Assembly: GCF_003711205.1 (NCBI RefSeq)
Contig: NZ_CP031013.1
Span: 186,001 to 250,000 of the forward strand
From: Polaromonas sp. SP1
GTDB taxonomy: Bacteria > Pseudomonadota > Gammaproteobacteria > Burkholderiales > Burkholderiaceae_C
Reading direction: 5' to 3'
DNA length: 64,000 nt
Shown: one piece after another, positions 17,434-25,299 of the stretch
Numbering within the stretch: position 1 is the stretch's first letter
Layout: each line of letters opens with the position of its first letter
The notes under the pieces: model-generated
What the model was told of the DNA's origin: nothing
The model's database searches: none
Seen by the model: only the letters and a program-made list of their open reading frames with translations
Made by a program: the position numbers and the translations under genes

Positions 17434-18538
17434 ATGGAAGCAGAACGCATCAACCTCATCGGCAATCAACTCGTTGACCTCAGCAACCGGGTCAATGAGC
17501 TTCGGGGGTATCTTTGACTACCCTGCCAAAGAACGCAAACTGAACGAAGTCAACGCCGCGCTGGAAGACCCGAAGGTCTGGGACAACCCCAAGCGCGCGC
17601 AAGAGCTCGGCAAGGAAAAAAAATCCCTGGAAGACGTGGTCCACGTCATTGACCGCCTGAGCTCCGAGCTGGCCGACAATACCGAGCTCTTCGAAATGTC
17701 CAAGGCCGAAGGCGACGACGCCGGCATGCAGACGATTGAAGCCGAAGCCGCCAAGGTCGCCGCTGAAGTCGAGAAGATGGAATTCCGCCGGATGTTCAAC
17801 AACCCGGCCGACCCGCTGCCCTGCTTCCTGGACATCCAGGCCGGCGCCGGCGGCACCGAAGCCTGCGACTGGGCCAGCATGCTGCTGCGCCAGTACCTCA
17901 AGTACGCCGAGCGCAAGGGCTTCAAGACCACCGTCGAAGACGAATCCCCGGGCGACACGGCCGGCATCAAGGGGGCGACCATCAAGATCGAGGGCGAATA
18001 CGCCTTCGGCCTGCTGCGCACCGAAACCGGGGTGCACCGCCTGGTGCGCAAGTCGCCGTTTGACTCCTCCGGCGGGCGCCACACCTCGTTCGCCTCGGTG
18101 TTTGTCTACCCGGAAATCGACGACTCGATCGAGATCGAAATCAACCCGTCGGACGTGCGCACCGACACCTTCCGCGCCAGCGGCGCCGGCGGCCAGCACA
18201 TCAACAAGACCGACTCGGCCGTGCGCCTGACGCACATCCCGACCGGTATCGTGGTGCAGTGCCAGGACGGCCGCAGCCAGCACAGCAACCGCGACGTGGC
18301 CTGGAAGCGCCTGCGCTCACGGCTGTATGACTTCGAGTTGCGCAAGCAGCAGGAAGCCCAGCAAAAACTGGAAGACACCAAGACCGACGTGGGCTGGGGC
18401 CACCAGATCCGCAGCTATGTGCTGGACAACAGCCGCATCAAGGACCTGCGCACCAATGTGGAAGTCTCGGCGACCCAGAAAGTGCTGGACGGCGACCTCG
18501 ACGTGTTTATCGAAGCCTCCCTGAAACAGGGCGTTTGA
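17434..18538 (+). CDS. prfB: Peptide chain release factor 2 with programmed +1 frameshift
   Basis: RF2 recognises UGA and UAA and releases the finished peptide. The first 27 codons (17434-17514) end at an in-frame UGA at 17515-17517. Translation must skip the T at 17515 and continue from GAC at 17516 to 18538, giving 367 residues in total. The site CGGGGGTATCTTTGAC contains the internal Shine-Dalgarno-like GGGGG, the slippery CTT codon and UGA-C, the classic autoregulated RF2 site. Further downstream are the catalytic GGQ motif ([19 protein letters not shown]) and the SPF stop-codon recognition motif (RKSPFDSSG). A sequence-only caller would start this gene too late, at 17474. Confidence 0.97.
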
Positions 18539-18573
18539 GATTTTGATTTTCAGGAAATTTTCAGGAATTAACC

Positions 18574-21297
18574 ATGCCGCAAATGCTTGACGGATCGGGC
18601 CCCGGGGCCGCAGTGGTCATCAACCGCGCCGACTACGTCGCCCCCGCCTACTGGATCGACACGGTCGACCTGTGCTTTGACCTGGACCCGCAGAAAACGC
18701 GCGTGCTCAACAAGATGCGCCTGCGCCGCAACCCGGACGTGCCGGCACAAGCCCTGAGGCTGGACGGCGAGGAGCTCAATCTCTCGCGTGTGCTGGTCAA
18801 CGGCCAGGGCACCTCGTTCAAGATGGACGGCAACCAGCTGGTGCTGGAGAACCTGCCCGAAGGCACCGAGCCTTTCGAGCTGGAAATCTTCACCACCACC
18901 TGCCCGGCCAAAAACACCAAGCTGATGGGCCTGTACGTCAGCAACGACTCTTTCTTCACGCAGTGTGAGGCCGAGGGCTTCCGGCGTATCACCTACTTCC
19001 TGGATCGCCCTGACGTGATGGCCAGCTACACCGTGACCCTGCGCGCCGACAAGGCCCAGTACCCGGTGCTGCTGTCCAACGGCAACCTGGTCGACCAGGG
19101 CCCGCTGGAGCCCGGCCCCAACGGCGCGCGGCATTTCGCGAAGTGGGTCGACCCGCACAAAAAACCGAGCTACCTCTTTGCCCTGGTGGCCGGCCAGCTG
19201 GTCAGCCGCGAGCAGCGCATCACCTCGCGCGCCGGCAAGCAGCACACGCTGCAGGTCTATGTGCGCCCGGGCGACCTGGACAAAACCGAGCACGCCATGG
19301 CCTCGCTGATGCATTCGGTGGCGTGGGACGAAGCCCGCTTCGGCCTGCCGCTGGACCTGGAGTGCTTCATGATCGTCGCCACCAGCGACTTCAATATGGG
19401 CGCGATGGAAAACAAGGGCCTGAACATCTTCAACACCAAGTACGTGCTGGCCAACCAGGCCACCGCCACCGACGTTGATTTTTCCAACATCGAAAGCGTG
19501 GTCGGCCACGAGTACTTCCACAACTGGACGGGCAACCGCGTCACCTGCCGCGACTGGTTCCAGCTCAGCCTGAAGGAAGGCCTGACCGTCTTCCGCGACC
19601 AGGAGTTTTCACAAGACCTGTGCGGCGAAGCCTCGGCCCGCGCCGTCAAGCGCATTGAAGACGTGCGCGTGCTGCGCACCGCGCAGTTCCCCGAAGACGC
19701 CGGCCCCATGGCCCACCCGGTGCGGCCCGACAGCTATGTCGAGATCAGCAACTTCTACACCGTCACCATCTATGAAAAAGGCGCCGAAGTCGTCCGCATG
19801 ATGCAGACCCTGGTGGGGCGCGACGGCTTTGCCCGCGGCATGACGCTGTACTTTGAGCGCCACGACGGCCACGCCGTGACCTGCGACGACTTCGCCCAAG
19901 CCATCGCCGACGCCAACCCGATGTCGGACCTGGCGCGCCTGCTGCCGCAGTTCAAGCGCTGGTACAGCCAGGCCGGCACGCCGCGCGTGCGTGCGCAAGG
20001 CGCGTATGACGCTGCCGCACGCACCTACACGCTGACCCTCTCGCAAAGCTGCATGCCGACCGCCGGCCAGGCCGTCAAGGAACCGTTTGTCATCCCCGTC
20101 GGCCTGGGCCTGCTGGGCGCAGACGGCCAGGACTTGCCATTACAGCTTGCCGGTGAAAGCCAGGCGCCCGCCACCACTCGCACCGTAGTGCTCACACAGC
20201 CCAGCGAAACGCTGACCTTCGTCAACATCGATGCCGAGCCGGTGCCGTCCATCCTGCGCGGCTTCACCGCGCCGGTGGTGCTGGAGTTCGATTACACCGA
20301 CGCCCAGCTGCTGCACCTGCTGGCGCACGACAGCGACCCCTTCAACCGCTGGGAAGCCGGCCAGCGCCTGGCGGTGGCCCGCGCTATCAAATCGATAGCT
20401 GAAAGTCCAAGCCCCGTAATGGTTACAGTGCTGGATGATGCATATCTTGACGCCATGCGTCAGGTGCTGCGCCACCCCACGCTGGACTCAGCCTTCAAGG
20501 AACTGGTGCTGACGCTGCCGTCTGAAACCTACCTGGCCGAGCAGCTCGATGTGGTGGACCCGCAGCGCATCCATGCGGTGCGCGAAGCCATGCGCCTGCA
20601 ACTGGCCACGGCGCTTTCGGCCGACTGGGAAGCCGTGTACGCGGCCAACCACGACACCGGCGCCTACACGCCCGACCCTGTCTCCAGCGGCCGCCGCGCA
20701 CTTGCCGGCATGGCGCTGACCTACCTGTGCCTGGCGGCGCAAAGCACCGGTGATGCCGTGTGGCCGGGCAAGACCCTGCAGCGCTTCAAGGACGCCGGCA
20801 ACATGACCGACCGCTTCAATGCGCTGGCGGCGCTGGTCTCCAGCGGCCACGCGTTGGCCGCCCAGGCCCTGCCGCTATTCCACGCGATGTTCAAGGACGA
20901 AGCCCTGGTCATCGACAAATGGTTCGGCCTGCAGGCCGGTGCGCCTGACCGCGGCGGCAACATCCTGCCCGCCGTGAAGCAGCTCATGAAGCACGCCGAC
21001 TTCAGCCTGCGCAACCCCAACCGGGCCCGCAGCGTGGTCAGCACCTACTGCCAGGGCAACCCGGCCGCCTTCCACCGCGCTGACGCCGCCGGTTATGTGT
21101 TCTGGAGCGACCGCGTGATGGAACTCGACGCCATCAACCCGCAGGTGGCCGCCCGCCTGGCGCGCGCCCTGGACCGCTGGAGCAAGCTGGCTGAGCCCTA
21201 CCGCAGCGCGGCGCGCGAAGCGATTGCGCGCGTTGCCGCCAAGACCGACCTGAGCAAAGACACGCATGAAGTCGTGACCCGCGCCCTGGCCGACTAG
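18574..21297 (+). CDS. pepN: Aminopeptidase N
   Basis: PepN is an M1 zinc metallopeptidase that removes N-terminal residues from peptides in the cytoplasm. The 907-residue protein has the substrate-binding GAMENKG motif (near 272), the zinc site HEYFHNWTGNRVT (near 311) and the third zinc ligand Glu in LKEGLTVFRDQEFS, all matching E. coli PepN (870 residues). One palindromic element (20383-20434) lies in the C-terminal helical region and adds in-frame residues around AIKSIAESPSPVM. The ribosome site lies in a small tandem duplication (TTTTCAGGAA twice, 18547-18568). It follows prfB by 35 bp. Confidence 0.95.
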   Translation: MPQMLDGSGPGAAVVINRADYVAPAYWIDTVDLCFDLDPQKTRVLNKMRLRRNPDVPAQALRLDGEELNLSRVLVNGQGTSFKMDGNQLVLENLPEGTEPFELEIFTTTCPAKNTKLMGLYVSNDSFFTQCEAEGFRRITYFLDRPDVMASYTVTLRADKAQYPVLLSNGNLVDQGPLEPGPNGARHFAKWVDPHKKPSYLFALVAGQLVSREQRITSRAGKQHTLQVYVRPGDLDKTEHAMASLMHSVAWDEARFGLPLDLECFMIVATSDFNMGAMENKGLNIFNTKYVLANQATATDVDFSNIESVVGHEYFHNWTGNRVTCRDWFQLSLKEGLTVFRDQEFSQDLCGEASARAVKRIEDVRVLRTAQFPEDAGPMAHPVRPDSYVEISNFYTVTIYEKGAEVVRMMQTLVGRDGFARGMTLYFERHDGHAVTCDDFAQAIADANPMSDLARLLPQFKRWYSQAGTPRVRAQGAYDAAARTYTLTLSQSCMPTAGQAVKEPFVIPVGLGLLGADGQDLPLQLAGESQAPATTRTVVLTQPSETLTFVNIDAEPVPSILRGFTAPVVLEFDYTDAQLLHLLAHDSDPFNRWEAGQRLAVARAIKSIAESPSPVMVTVLDDAYLDAMRQVLRHPTLDSAFKELVLTLPSETYLAEQLDVVDPQRIHAVREAMRLQLATALSADWEAVYAANHDTGAYTPDPVSSGRRALAGMALTYLCLAAQSTGDAVWPGKTLQRFKDAGNMTDRFNALAALVSSGHALAAQALPLFHAMFKDEALVIDKWFGLQAGAPDRGGNILPAVKQLMKHADFSLRNPNRARSVVSTYCQGNPAAFHRADAAGYVFWSDRVMELDAINPQVAARLARALDRWSKLAEPYRSAAREAIARVAAKTDLSKDTHEVVTRALAD
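20383..20434 (+). repeat. Dispersed palindromic element, copy 4 (inside pepN)
   Basis: It begins GCTATCAAATCGATAGCTGA and then runs AAGTCCAAGCCCC before a degenerate end (GTGCTGG). In the pepN frame it codes AIKSIAESPSPVMVTVL. The palindromic start is perfect; the right end matches the consensus less well than other copies. Confidence 0.6.
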
Positions 21298-21305
21298 AAA
21301 TATGG

Positions 21306-21352
21306 CCCCCACGCTTGTCACTGCGTGTACTACGCTGCCCCCCGAGGGGGCT
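21306..21352 (+). repeat. Intergenic repeat related to 8023-8127
   Basis: CCCCCACGCTTGTCACTGCG followed by TGTACTACGCTGCCCCCCGAGGGGGCTGG shares the TCACTGCGTGTA core with the tandem repeat after the OmpA-like gene. The CCCCC-GAGGGGG part can form a hairpin. It sits between pepN and fbp and may be a repetitive extragenic palindrome. Confidence 0.5.
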
Positions 21353-21417
21353 GGCCTTGCTTGGGGCGGCCCGGCGCGGCGGCCGCTTCTCTCATTGTTT
21401 CCATTTACGGAGTAACC

Positions 21418-22425
21418 ATGGCAACCAAGATATCCCTCACCCGCTACCTTGTGGAAAAACAGCGCATGGACGGGCACATCCCGTCGCAGTTGCGCCTGCT
21501 GCTCGAAGTGGTGGCCCGTGCCTGCAAAAGCATCAGCCAGGCCGTCAACAAGGGCGCGCTGGGCGGCGTTCTGGGCACGGCCGGCAGCGAGAATGTGCAG
21601 GGCGAAGTGCAAAAAAAGCTCGACATCATCGCCAACGAGGTGCTGATCGAGGCCAACGAATGGGGCGGCCACCTGGCAGCAATGGCTTCGGAAGAAATGG
21701 ACAGCATCTATGTGGTGCCCAACCGTTACCCACAAGGCGAATACCTGTTGCTGTTTGACCCCCTCGACGGCTCCAGCAACATCGACATCAACGCCAGCAT
21801 CGGCACCATCTTCAGCGTGCTCAAAAAGCCCGAAGGCCACGCCGGTGTGGAAGAAAAAGACTTCCTGCAACCCGGCAACAAGCAGGTGGCGGCAGGCTAT
21901 TGCATCTACGGCTCGCAAACCACCCTGGTGCTGACGGTGGGCGACGGCGTGGCCATGTTCACGCTGGACCGCGAGCAGGGCTCGTTCTTCCTGACCGACG
22001 AGGACGTGAAGATCCCGGCCGACACCAAAGAGTTCGCCATCAACATGAGCAACATGCGACACTGGGCCCCACCGGTCAAGCGCTACATTGACGAATGCCT
22101 GCAGGGCCAGGAAGGCCCGCTCGGCAAGGACTTCAACATGCGCTGGGTCGCCTCCATGGTGGGCGACGTGCACCGCATCCTCTGCCGCGGCGGCATCTTC
22201 ATGTATCCCTGGGACAAGCGCGAGCCCGAAAAGGCCGGCAAACTCCGCCTGATGTACGAAGCCAACCCCATGAGCTGGCTCATCGAGCAGGCCGGCGGCG
22301 CCGCCACCAACGGCAAACAGCGCATCCTCGATCTGCAGCCCACCAAGCTGCACGAACGCGTCAGCGTGATGCTTGGCTCCAAAAATGAGGTCGAACGGGT
22401 GACCTCCTACCACTCCGGGCTATAA
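21418..22425 (+). CDS. fbp: Fructose-1,6-bisphosphatase class 1
   Basis: FBPase hydrolyses fructose-1,6-bisphosphate to fructose-6-phosphate in gluconeogenesis or the Calvin cycle. The 335-residue protein shows the metal and substrate motif [19 protein letters not shown] (near 119), GYCIYGSQT, and the C-terminal [19 protein letters not shown] (near 281). The start at 21418 ([11 protein letters not shown]) is chosen over an upstream in-frame codon because the ribosome site TACGGAG precedes it and the family N terminus fits. Its stop codon overlaps the -10 box of the tRNA-Thr promoter. Confidence 0.96.
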   Translation: MATKISLTRYLVEKQRMDGHIPSQLRLLLEVVARACKSISQAVNKGALGGVLGTAGSENVQGEVQKKLDIIANEVLIEANEWGGHLAAMASEEMDSIYVVPNRYPQGEYLLLFDPLDGSSNIDINASIGTIFSVLKKPEGHAGVEEKDFLQPGNKQVAAGYCIYGSQTTLVLTVGDGVAMFTLDREQGSFFLTDEDVKIPADTKEFAINMSNMRHWAPPVKRYIDECLQGQEGPLGKDFNMRWVASMVGDVHRILCRGGIFMYPWDKREPEKAGKLRLMYEANPMSWLIEQAGGAATNGKQRILDLQPTKLHERVSVMLGSKNEVERVTSYHSGL

Positions 22426-22426
22426 T
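22398..22426 (+). promoter_or_regulatory. Probable promoter of tRNA-Thr
   Basis: A perfect -10 box TATAAT at 22421-22426 overlaps the fbp stop codon. A weak -35 (GTGACC at 22399) lies 16 bp upstream. The tRNA starts 23 bp after the -10 box, and GC-rich sequence follows the box as expected of a stringently controlled stable-RNA promoter. Confidence 0.6.
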
Positions 22427-22448
22427 CGCGGGCTGTATTTCAGAATAA

Positions 22449-22524
22449 GCCGGTGTAGCTCAGTCGGTAGAGCAGCTCATTCGTAATGAGAAGGTCGGGT
22501 GTTCGATTCATCTCTCCGGCACCA
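22449..22524 (+). tRNA. tRNA-Thr (anticodon CGT)
   Basis: The 76-nt sequence folds as a cloverleaf: acceptor GCCGGTG/CTCCGGC, D stem GCTC/GAGC, anticodon loop TTCGTAA giving anticodon CGT, variable AGGTC, T loop TTCGATT and encoded CCA. It resembles E. coli tRNA-Thr(CGU) in the anticodon arm. The acceptor stem has a T6-T67 mismatch and the T stem has two G-T pairs, so the 3' half may have been altered by integration of the adjacent element. Confidence 0.93.
22501..22524 (+). repeat. att-like direct repeat, left copy (tRNA-Thr 3' end)
   Basis: The last 24 nt of the tRNA (GTTCGATTCATC and on to CCGGCACCA) recur at 24993-25016 with 22 of 24 identical positions. A tRNA 3' end repeated 2.5 kb away is the hallmark of integration by a tyrosine recombinase. 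Confidence 0.65.
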
Positions 22525-22559
22525 TTTACCGCGGTAAAACGCGATAGTGGTTACTAACT

Positions 22560-22598
22560 GAAAACAACTGATGTCAATATTGATGACAGTTGGTTTTC
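22560..22598. repeat. Inverted repeat just after tRNA-Thr
   Basis: The arms GAAAACAACTG and CAGTTGGTTTTC pair with one extra base, and the central ATGTCAAT/ATTGATGA pairs partly, giving a hairpin of nearly 39 nt. There is no U-run. It lies inside the presumed island boundary, 36 bp past the tRNA CCA. Confidence 0.6.
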
Positions 22599-22608
22599 AC
22601 TCAAGCAC

Positions 22609-22631
22609 AAGCCCTCAATTGAGGGCTTTTT
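22609..22631 (+). terminator. Rho-independent terminator after tRNA-Thr
   Basis: AAGCCCTC-AATT-GAGGGCTT forms an 8-bp stem followed by TTT, suitable for ending the tRNA transcript before the next gene. Confidence 0.8.
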
Positions 22632-22686
22632 GCTTTCTGGGCCCTCGTGTCGCATCAAAAAAAAACAAAACAACACGAGGGTATTC

Positions 22687-22962
22687 ATGAGTGATCCTTC
22701 TGGGAAAAAGGCCAACTCCGACATCTTGGCATTCGTCGCAAATGTTTCCGGCGTAGCGTATCTGGTCCTCACCGTTGCAAGTGGCAATCTGGAAAAACTC
22801 TCATCTATGCAGAGATGGGATTTAGTTATAGCTTCCGCCATCATGTTTTGGGTCTCCTTCATGGGCGGACTGATTAAATTTGCCCGGATTCAGTCAGAAG
22901 GCCGCAACCAAGGCCTGGCAGTTGCCATTGCATTCTCCGGCGGCCTAATCTGCGCGTGTTGA
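22687..22962 (+). CDS. Small membrane protein of unknown function
   Basis: The 91-residue product has three hydrophobic stretches (about 13-32, 43-62 and 72-90), a polar N terminus MSDPSGKKANSD and ends Cys-Ala-Cys. GAGGG lies 6 nt before the ATG, which fixes the start over an upstream in-frame codon. I recognise no family. It lies inside the tRNA-bounded cassette, its DNA is more AT-rich than the surrounding core genes, and it is followed after 3 bp by another small possible membrane ORF, so acquisition with the island is likely. Confidence 0.6.
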   Translation: MSDPSGKKANSDILAFVANVSGVAYLVLTVASGNLEKLSSMQRWDLVIASAIMFWVSFMGGLIKFARIQSEGRNQGLAVAIAFSGGLICAC

Positions 22963-22980
22963 CTGTTGGCCATCCTGCCA

Positions 22981-23094
22981 ATGTTTTCTTTTGGACTTGC
23001 AGTTAGCCAGCAAGAAATAATTGCATTGAGTTCGGCTGGCATATTTACGTTGGCCAGCCTTGTGCTCACATACATGTGGGCAAGTTCTGACTGA
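22981..23094 (+). CDS. Possible 37-residue single-span membrane peptide
   Basis: ATG at 22981 to TGA at 23094 encodes 37 residues: MFSFGLAVSQQEIIAL followed by a hydrophobic stretch (about 16-33) and ending WASSD. An in-frame TTG at 22966 would add five residues and leave only 3 bp to the preceding gene. A terminator follows 41 bp later, which supports a transcript ending here. No strong ribosome site is visible, so this is a tentative call. Confidence 0.4.
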   Translation: MFSFGLAVSQQEIIALSSAGIFTLASLVLTYMWASSD

Positions 23095-23135
23095 TTCGCA
23101 TCTCGGTGTTGTCCAGGACGGAAGCTCCCCCAATG

Positions 23136-23161
23136 AACCTCCCCCTGTGGAGGTTTTTTAC
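23136..23161 (+). terminator. Rho-independent terminator
   Basis: AACCTCC-CCCTGT-GGAGGTT followed by TTTTT forms a compact 7-bp stem with T-run. It closes the transcript of the two small membrane ORFs and separates it from the histidine kinase gene. Confidence 0.85.
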
Positions 23162-23324
23162 GTTGACAGGATAGTCCGGCGGCAGTCGGTACTGCATGCA
23201 CGGTCCGACACGCCGCGCGCTGCACGACACAAAGGCGGGATTGTCCGGCTTGACTTTCCTGCTTGTCGGTCCCTAATGGGTACAGCGCCCCTCGAAGACC
23301 CACTAAAACAAAGAAGTCCGCGCC

Positions 23325-24866
23325 TTGCCTACACCCACGCAAACACCGCTGCAGGACATTGCCGACGCCAGGTTGGCCGTGCAGGAGTTGCATCGCAATC
23401 AGGTGCTTCTGAAAATCGCCAGCCGCATCGGCCAGCTTGGGGGATGGACTGTGGACGCCAAAAGCGGCGAGATCGGCTGGTCCGATGAGGTGTTCGCCAT
23501 CCATGGCCTGCCGCCGGGGAAGCCCCCCCCCATGGACGACGGCCTGGCTTTTTACATACCCGAACACCGGGACGGCATGCGCGCCGCCGTACTGGCATGT
23601 ATACGTGACGGCACGCCGTTTGACATCGAGGCCCAACTCATAGCCGCAACGGGCAAATGCTCCTGGGTGCGCGCCATCGGCGAGGCCGAGCGCGACGACA
23701 CCGGCGCCGTCCGGCTCATCCAGGGCGCATTCCAGGACATCACGGAGCGCAAAGAGGCGCACGAGCAAAGCCGGCGGCTGATAGAGCGCCTGATCAATAC
23801 CCTCGAGAGCATCACCGACGCCTTCTTCACGCTGGACCGCGACTGGCACTTCACGTACGTCAACCGTGAGGCTGAGAGAGTCCTGCAACGCTCCCGCAAG
23901 GAACTGTTGGGGAAAAACATTTGGATCGAATTTCCGCCCGCCCTGGGAAGTCAGTTCGAAATCGAATACAGGCAGGCCATCGCCACCCGCACGGCTGTGC
24001 AGTTCGAGTCCTTCTATCCCCCGCTGCAGTGCTGGTTCGACGTTCGGGCCTATCCGTCCGACCAGGGTCTCACCGTCTATTTCCAGGACGTGAGCAACAG
24101 GCGCGAGGCGCGGGAGGAAATACTTCGCCTCAATGCGCAGTTGGAGGACCGGGTGCGCCAGCGCACGGCGCAACTCGAAGCCGCCAACCGGGAGATGGAG
24201 GCGTTTTCCTATTCGGTTGCGCACGACCTGCGCACGCCTCTGACCACAATAGGAGGCTTCAGCGGACTGCTTGCGAAGTCTTTGCCTCCGGACGCTGGCG
24301 AACGCGCAAAACTGTATCTTGAGCGCATCGTGTCCGGCGTGAAGCAAATGAACGAAATGACCGATGCGCTGCTGTCGCTCGCACAGGTGTCGCGCAAGAG
24401 CCTGCAGCGGGAAGCCGTCGACCTTGGCGCCATCGCCCTTGGCGTGCTGGAGGGGCACCGCGAACAGCAGCCCGGCCGCGACCTGCGCATGTACGTGCAG
24501 CAGCCGCTGCCGGCTTGGGGAGACCCCCGGCTGCTTCGCCTGCTGATGGAAAACCTGCTGGGCAATGCGTGGAAATTCAGCGCGAAAAATCCGGTGACGG
24601 ACATCACTGTCGGCAGCCAGCCCGGGCCTGAGGGCGAGACGGTTTATTTCGTGCGCGACAAAGGCGCGGGATTCGACATGGGCAGCGCCCAGCAACTGTT
24701 TGGCTCCTTTGTCCGGTTGCATGAGCAGACCGAGTTCACAGGCACTGGAATGGGCCTGGCGAACGTGCGCCGCATCGTCACCAGCCACGGCGGACGGGTC
24801 TGGGCCGAATCCGCGCCCGGCGAAGGCGCGACCTTCTATTTCACATTGGAGCACCCAAAAGCCTGA
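23325..24866 (+). CDS. PAS-domain sensor histidine kinase (soluble)
   Basis: The 513-residue protein has no membrane segment. It contains two PAS-like domains: the first (about 35-140) with RIGQLGGWTVDAKSGEIGWS and a PAC segment ending VRLIQGAFQDITERKE, the second (about 150-255) with ITDAFFTLDRDWHFTYVNRE and VYFQDVSNRREA. A coiled coil leads to HisKA with YSVAHDLRTPLTTIGGF (near 304), and an HATPase domain with LLGNAWKFS, DKGAGFDM and GTGMGLANVRRI. The phytochrome-type H box (AHDLRTPL) is typical of soluble kinases. The start is TTG at 23325; no better candidate is visible. No response regulator lies next to it, so it is an orphan kinase within the cassette. Confidence 0.85.
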   Translation: MPTPTQTPLQDIADARLAVQELHRNQVLLKIASRIGQLGGWTVDAKSGEIGWSDEVFAIHGLPPGKPPPMDDGLAFYIPEHRDGMRAAVLACIRDGTPFDIEAQLIAATGKCSWVRAIGEAERDDTGAVRLIQGAFQDITERKEAHEQSRRLIERLINTLESITDAFFTLDRDWHFTYVNREAERVLQRSRKELLGKNIWIEFPPALGSQFEIEYRQAIATRTAVQFESFYPPLQCWFDVRAYPSDQGLTVYFQDVSNRREAREEILRLNAQLEDRVRQRTAQLEAANREMEAFSYSVAHDLRTPLTTIGGFSGLLAKSLPPDAGERAKLYLERIVSGVKQMNEMTDALLSLAQVSRKSLQREAVDLGAIALGVLEGHREQQPGRDLRMYVQQPLPAWGDPRLLRLLMENLLGNAWKFSAKNPVTDITVGSQPGPEGETVYFVRDKGAGFDMGSAQQLFGSFVRLHEQTEFTGTGMGLANVRRIVTSHGGRVWAESAPGEGATFYFTLEHPKA

Positions 24867-24992
24867 ACCCGCCCCAGCCAGATCCGCCGCAGGTTCGCAG
24901 CACTTCTCGCCAACAGCTTTTCGGGACTGGCAACTCACCGGAAAAATTGGCGCGCTACAGCGTGTCGCTTAGCGTGGATTGATCACTTGCCG

Positions 24993-25016
24993 GTTCGACT
25001 CATCTCTCCAGCACCA
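24993..25016 (+). repeat. att-like direct repeat, right copy (tRNA 3'-end remnant)
   Basis: GTTCGACTCATCTCTCCAGC plus ACCA repeats the tRNA-Thr 3' end with two differences. No 5' tRNA half precedes it. It marks the far end of the 22.5-25.0 kb cassette. Confidence 0.65.
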
Positions 25017-25020
25017 ATTG

Positions 25021-25049
25021 AAGCCCCAGTTTCGCAAGAAACAGGGCTT
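25021..25049 (+). terminator. Terminator hairpin behind the tRNA remnant
   Basis: AAGCCC-CA-GTTTC-GCAA-GAAAC-A-GGGCTT forms a long stem with a GNRA-like loop, followed by TCTCATTT. It may be the original tRNA terminator displaced by the insertion. Confidence 0.6.
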
Positions 25050-25070
25050 TCTCATTTCCCCGAATCATTC

Positions 25071-25115
25071 CACCTTCCCATTTCCCATTTCCCAATTCCC
25101 ATTTCCCATTTCCGC
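25071..25115. repeat. Short tandem repeats of CCCATTT/CCCAATT type
   Basis: The stretch CACCTTCCCATTTCCCATTT and the following CCCAATTCCCATTTCCCATTTCC contain five copies of a 7-nt unit with one variant. It lies between the island end and the TPS operon. No gene is seen in 24867-25299; this gap holds the tRNA remnant, a terminator and this repeat. Confidence 0.7.
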
Positions 25116-25299
25116 GAAACTGCGGCTGCGCGACAACAAAACGGTTCCACAACGGGCCCGCGATACGTAAAGGCACCGGCAGAATGCATGCTTTTGTTTA
25201 CACCCTGTTACGATAGGCCAAGCACTGAACAGAGCCCTTTGAGAGCTCGTTTTTCCAAGTCATTTGTTCAGCCCGCCGCCTCCAGTGGACGAAGAACAA

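Noticed and set aside
23163..23190. Promoter with TTGACA before the orphan kinase
   Set aside because: TTGACA at 23163 has no acceptable -10 box at 16-18 bp.
25071..25115. CRISPR-like array
   Set aside because: Units are 7 nt with no spacers; a simple tandem repeat. No cas genes or array elsewhere in the window.
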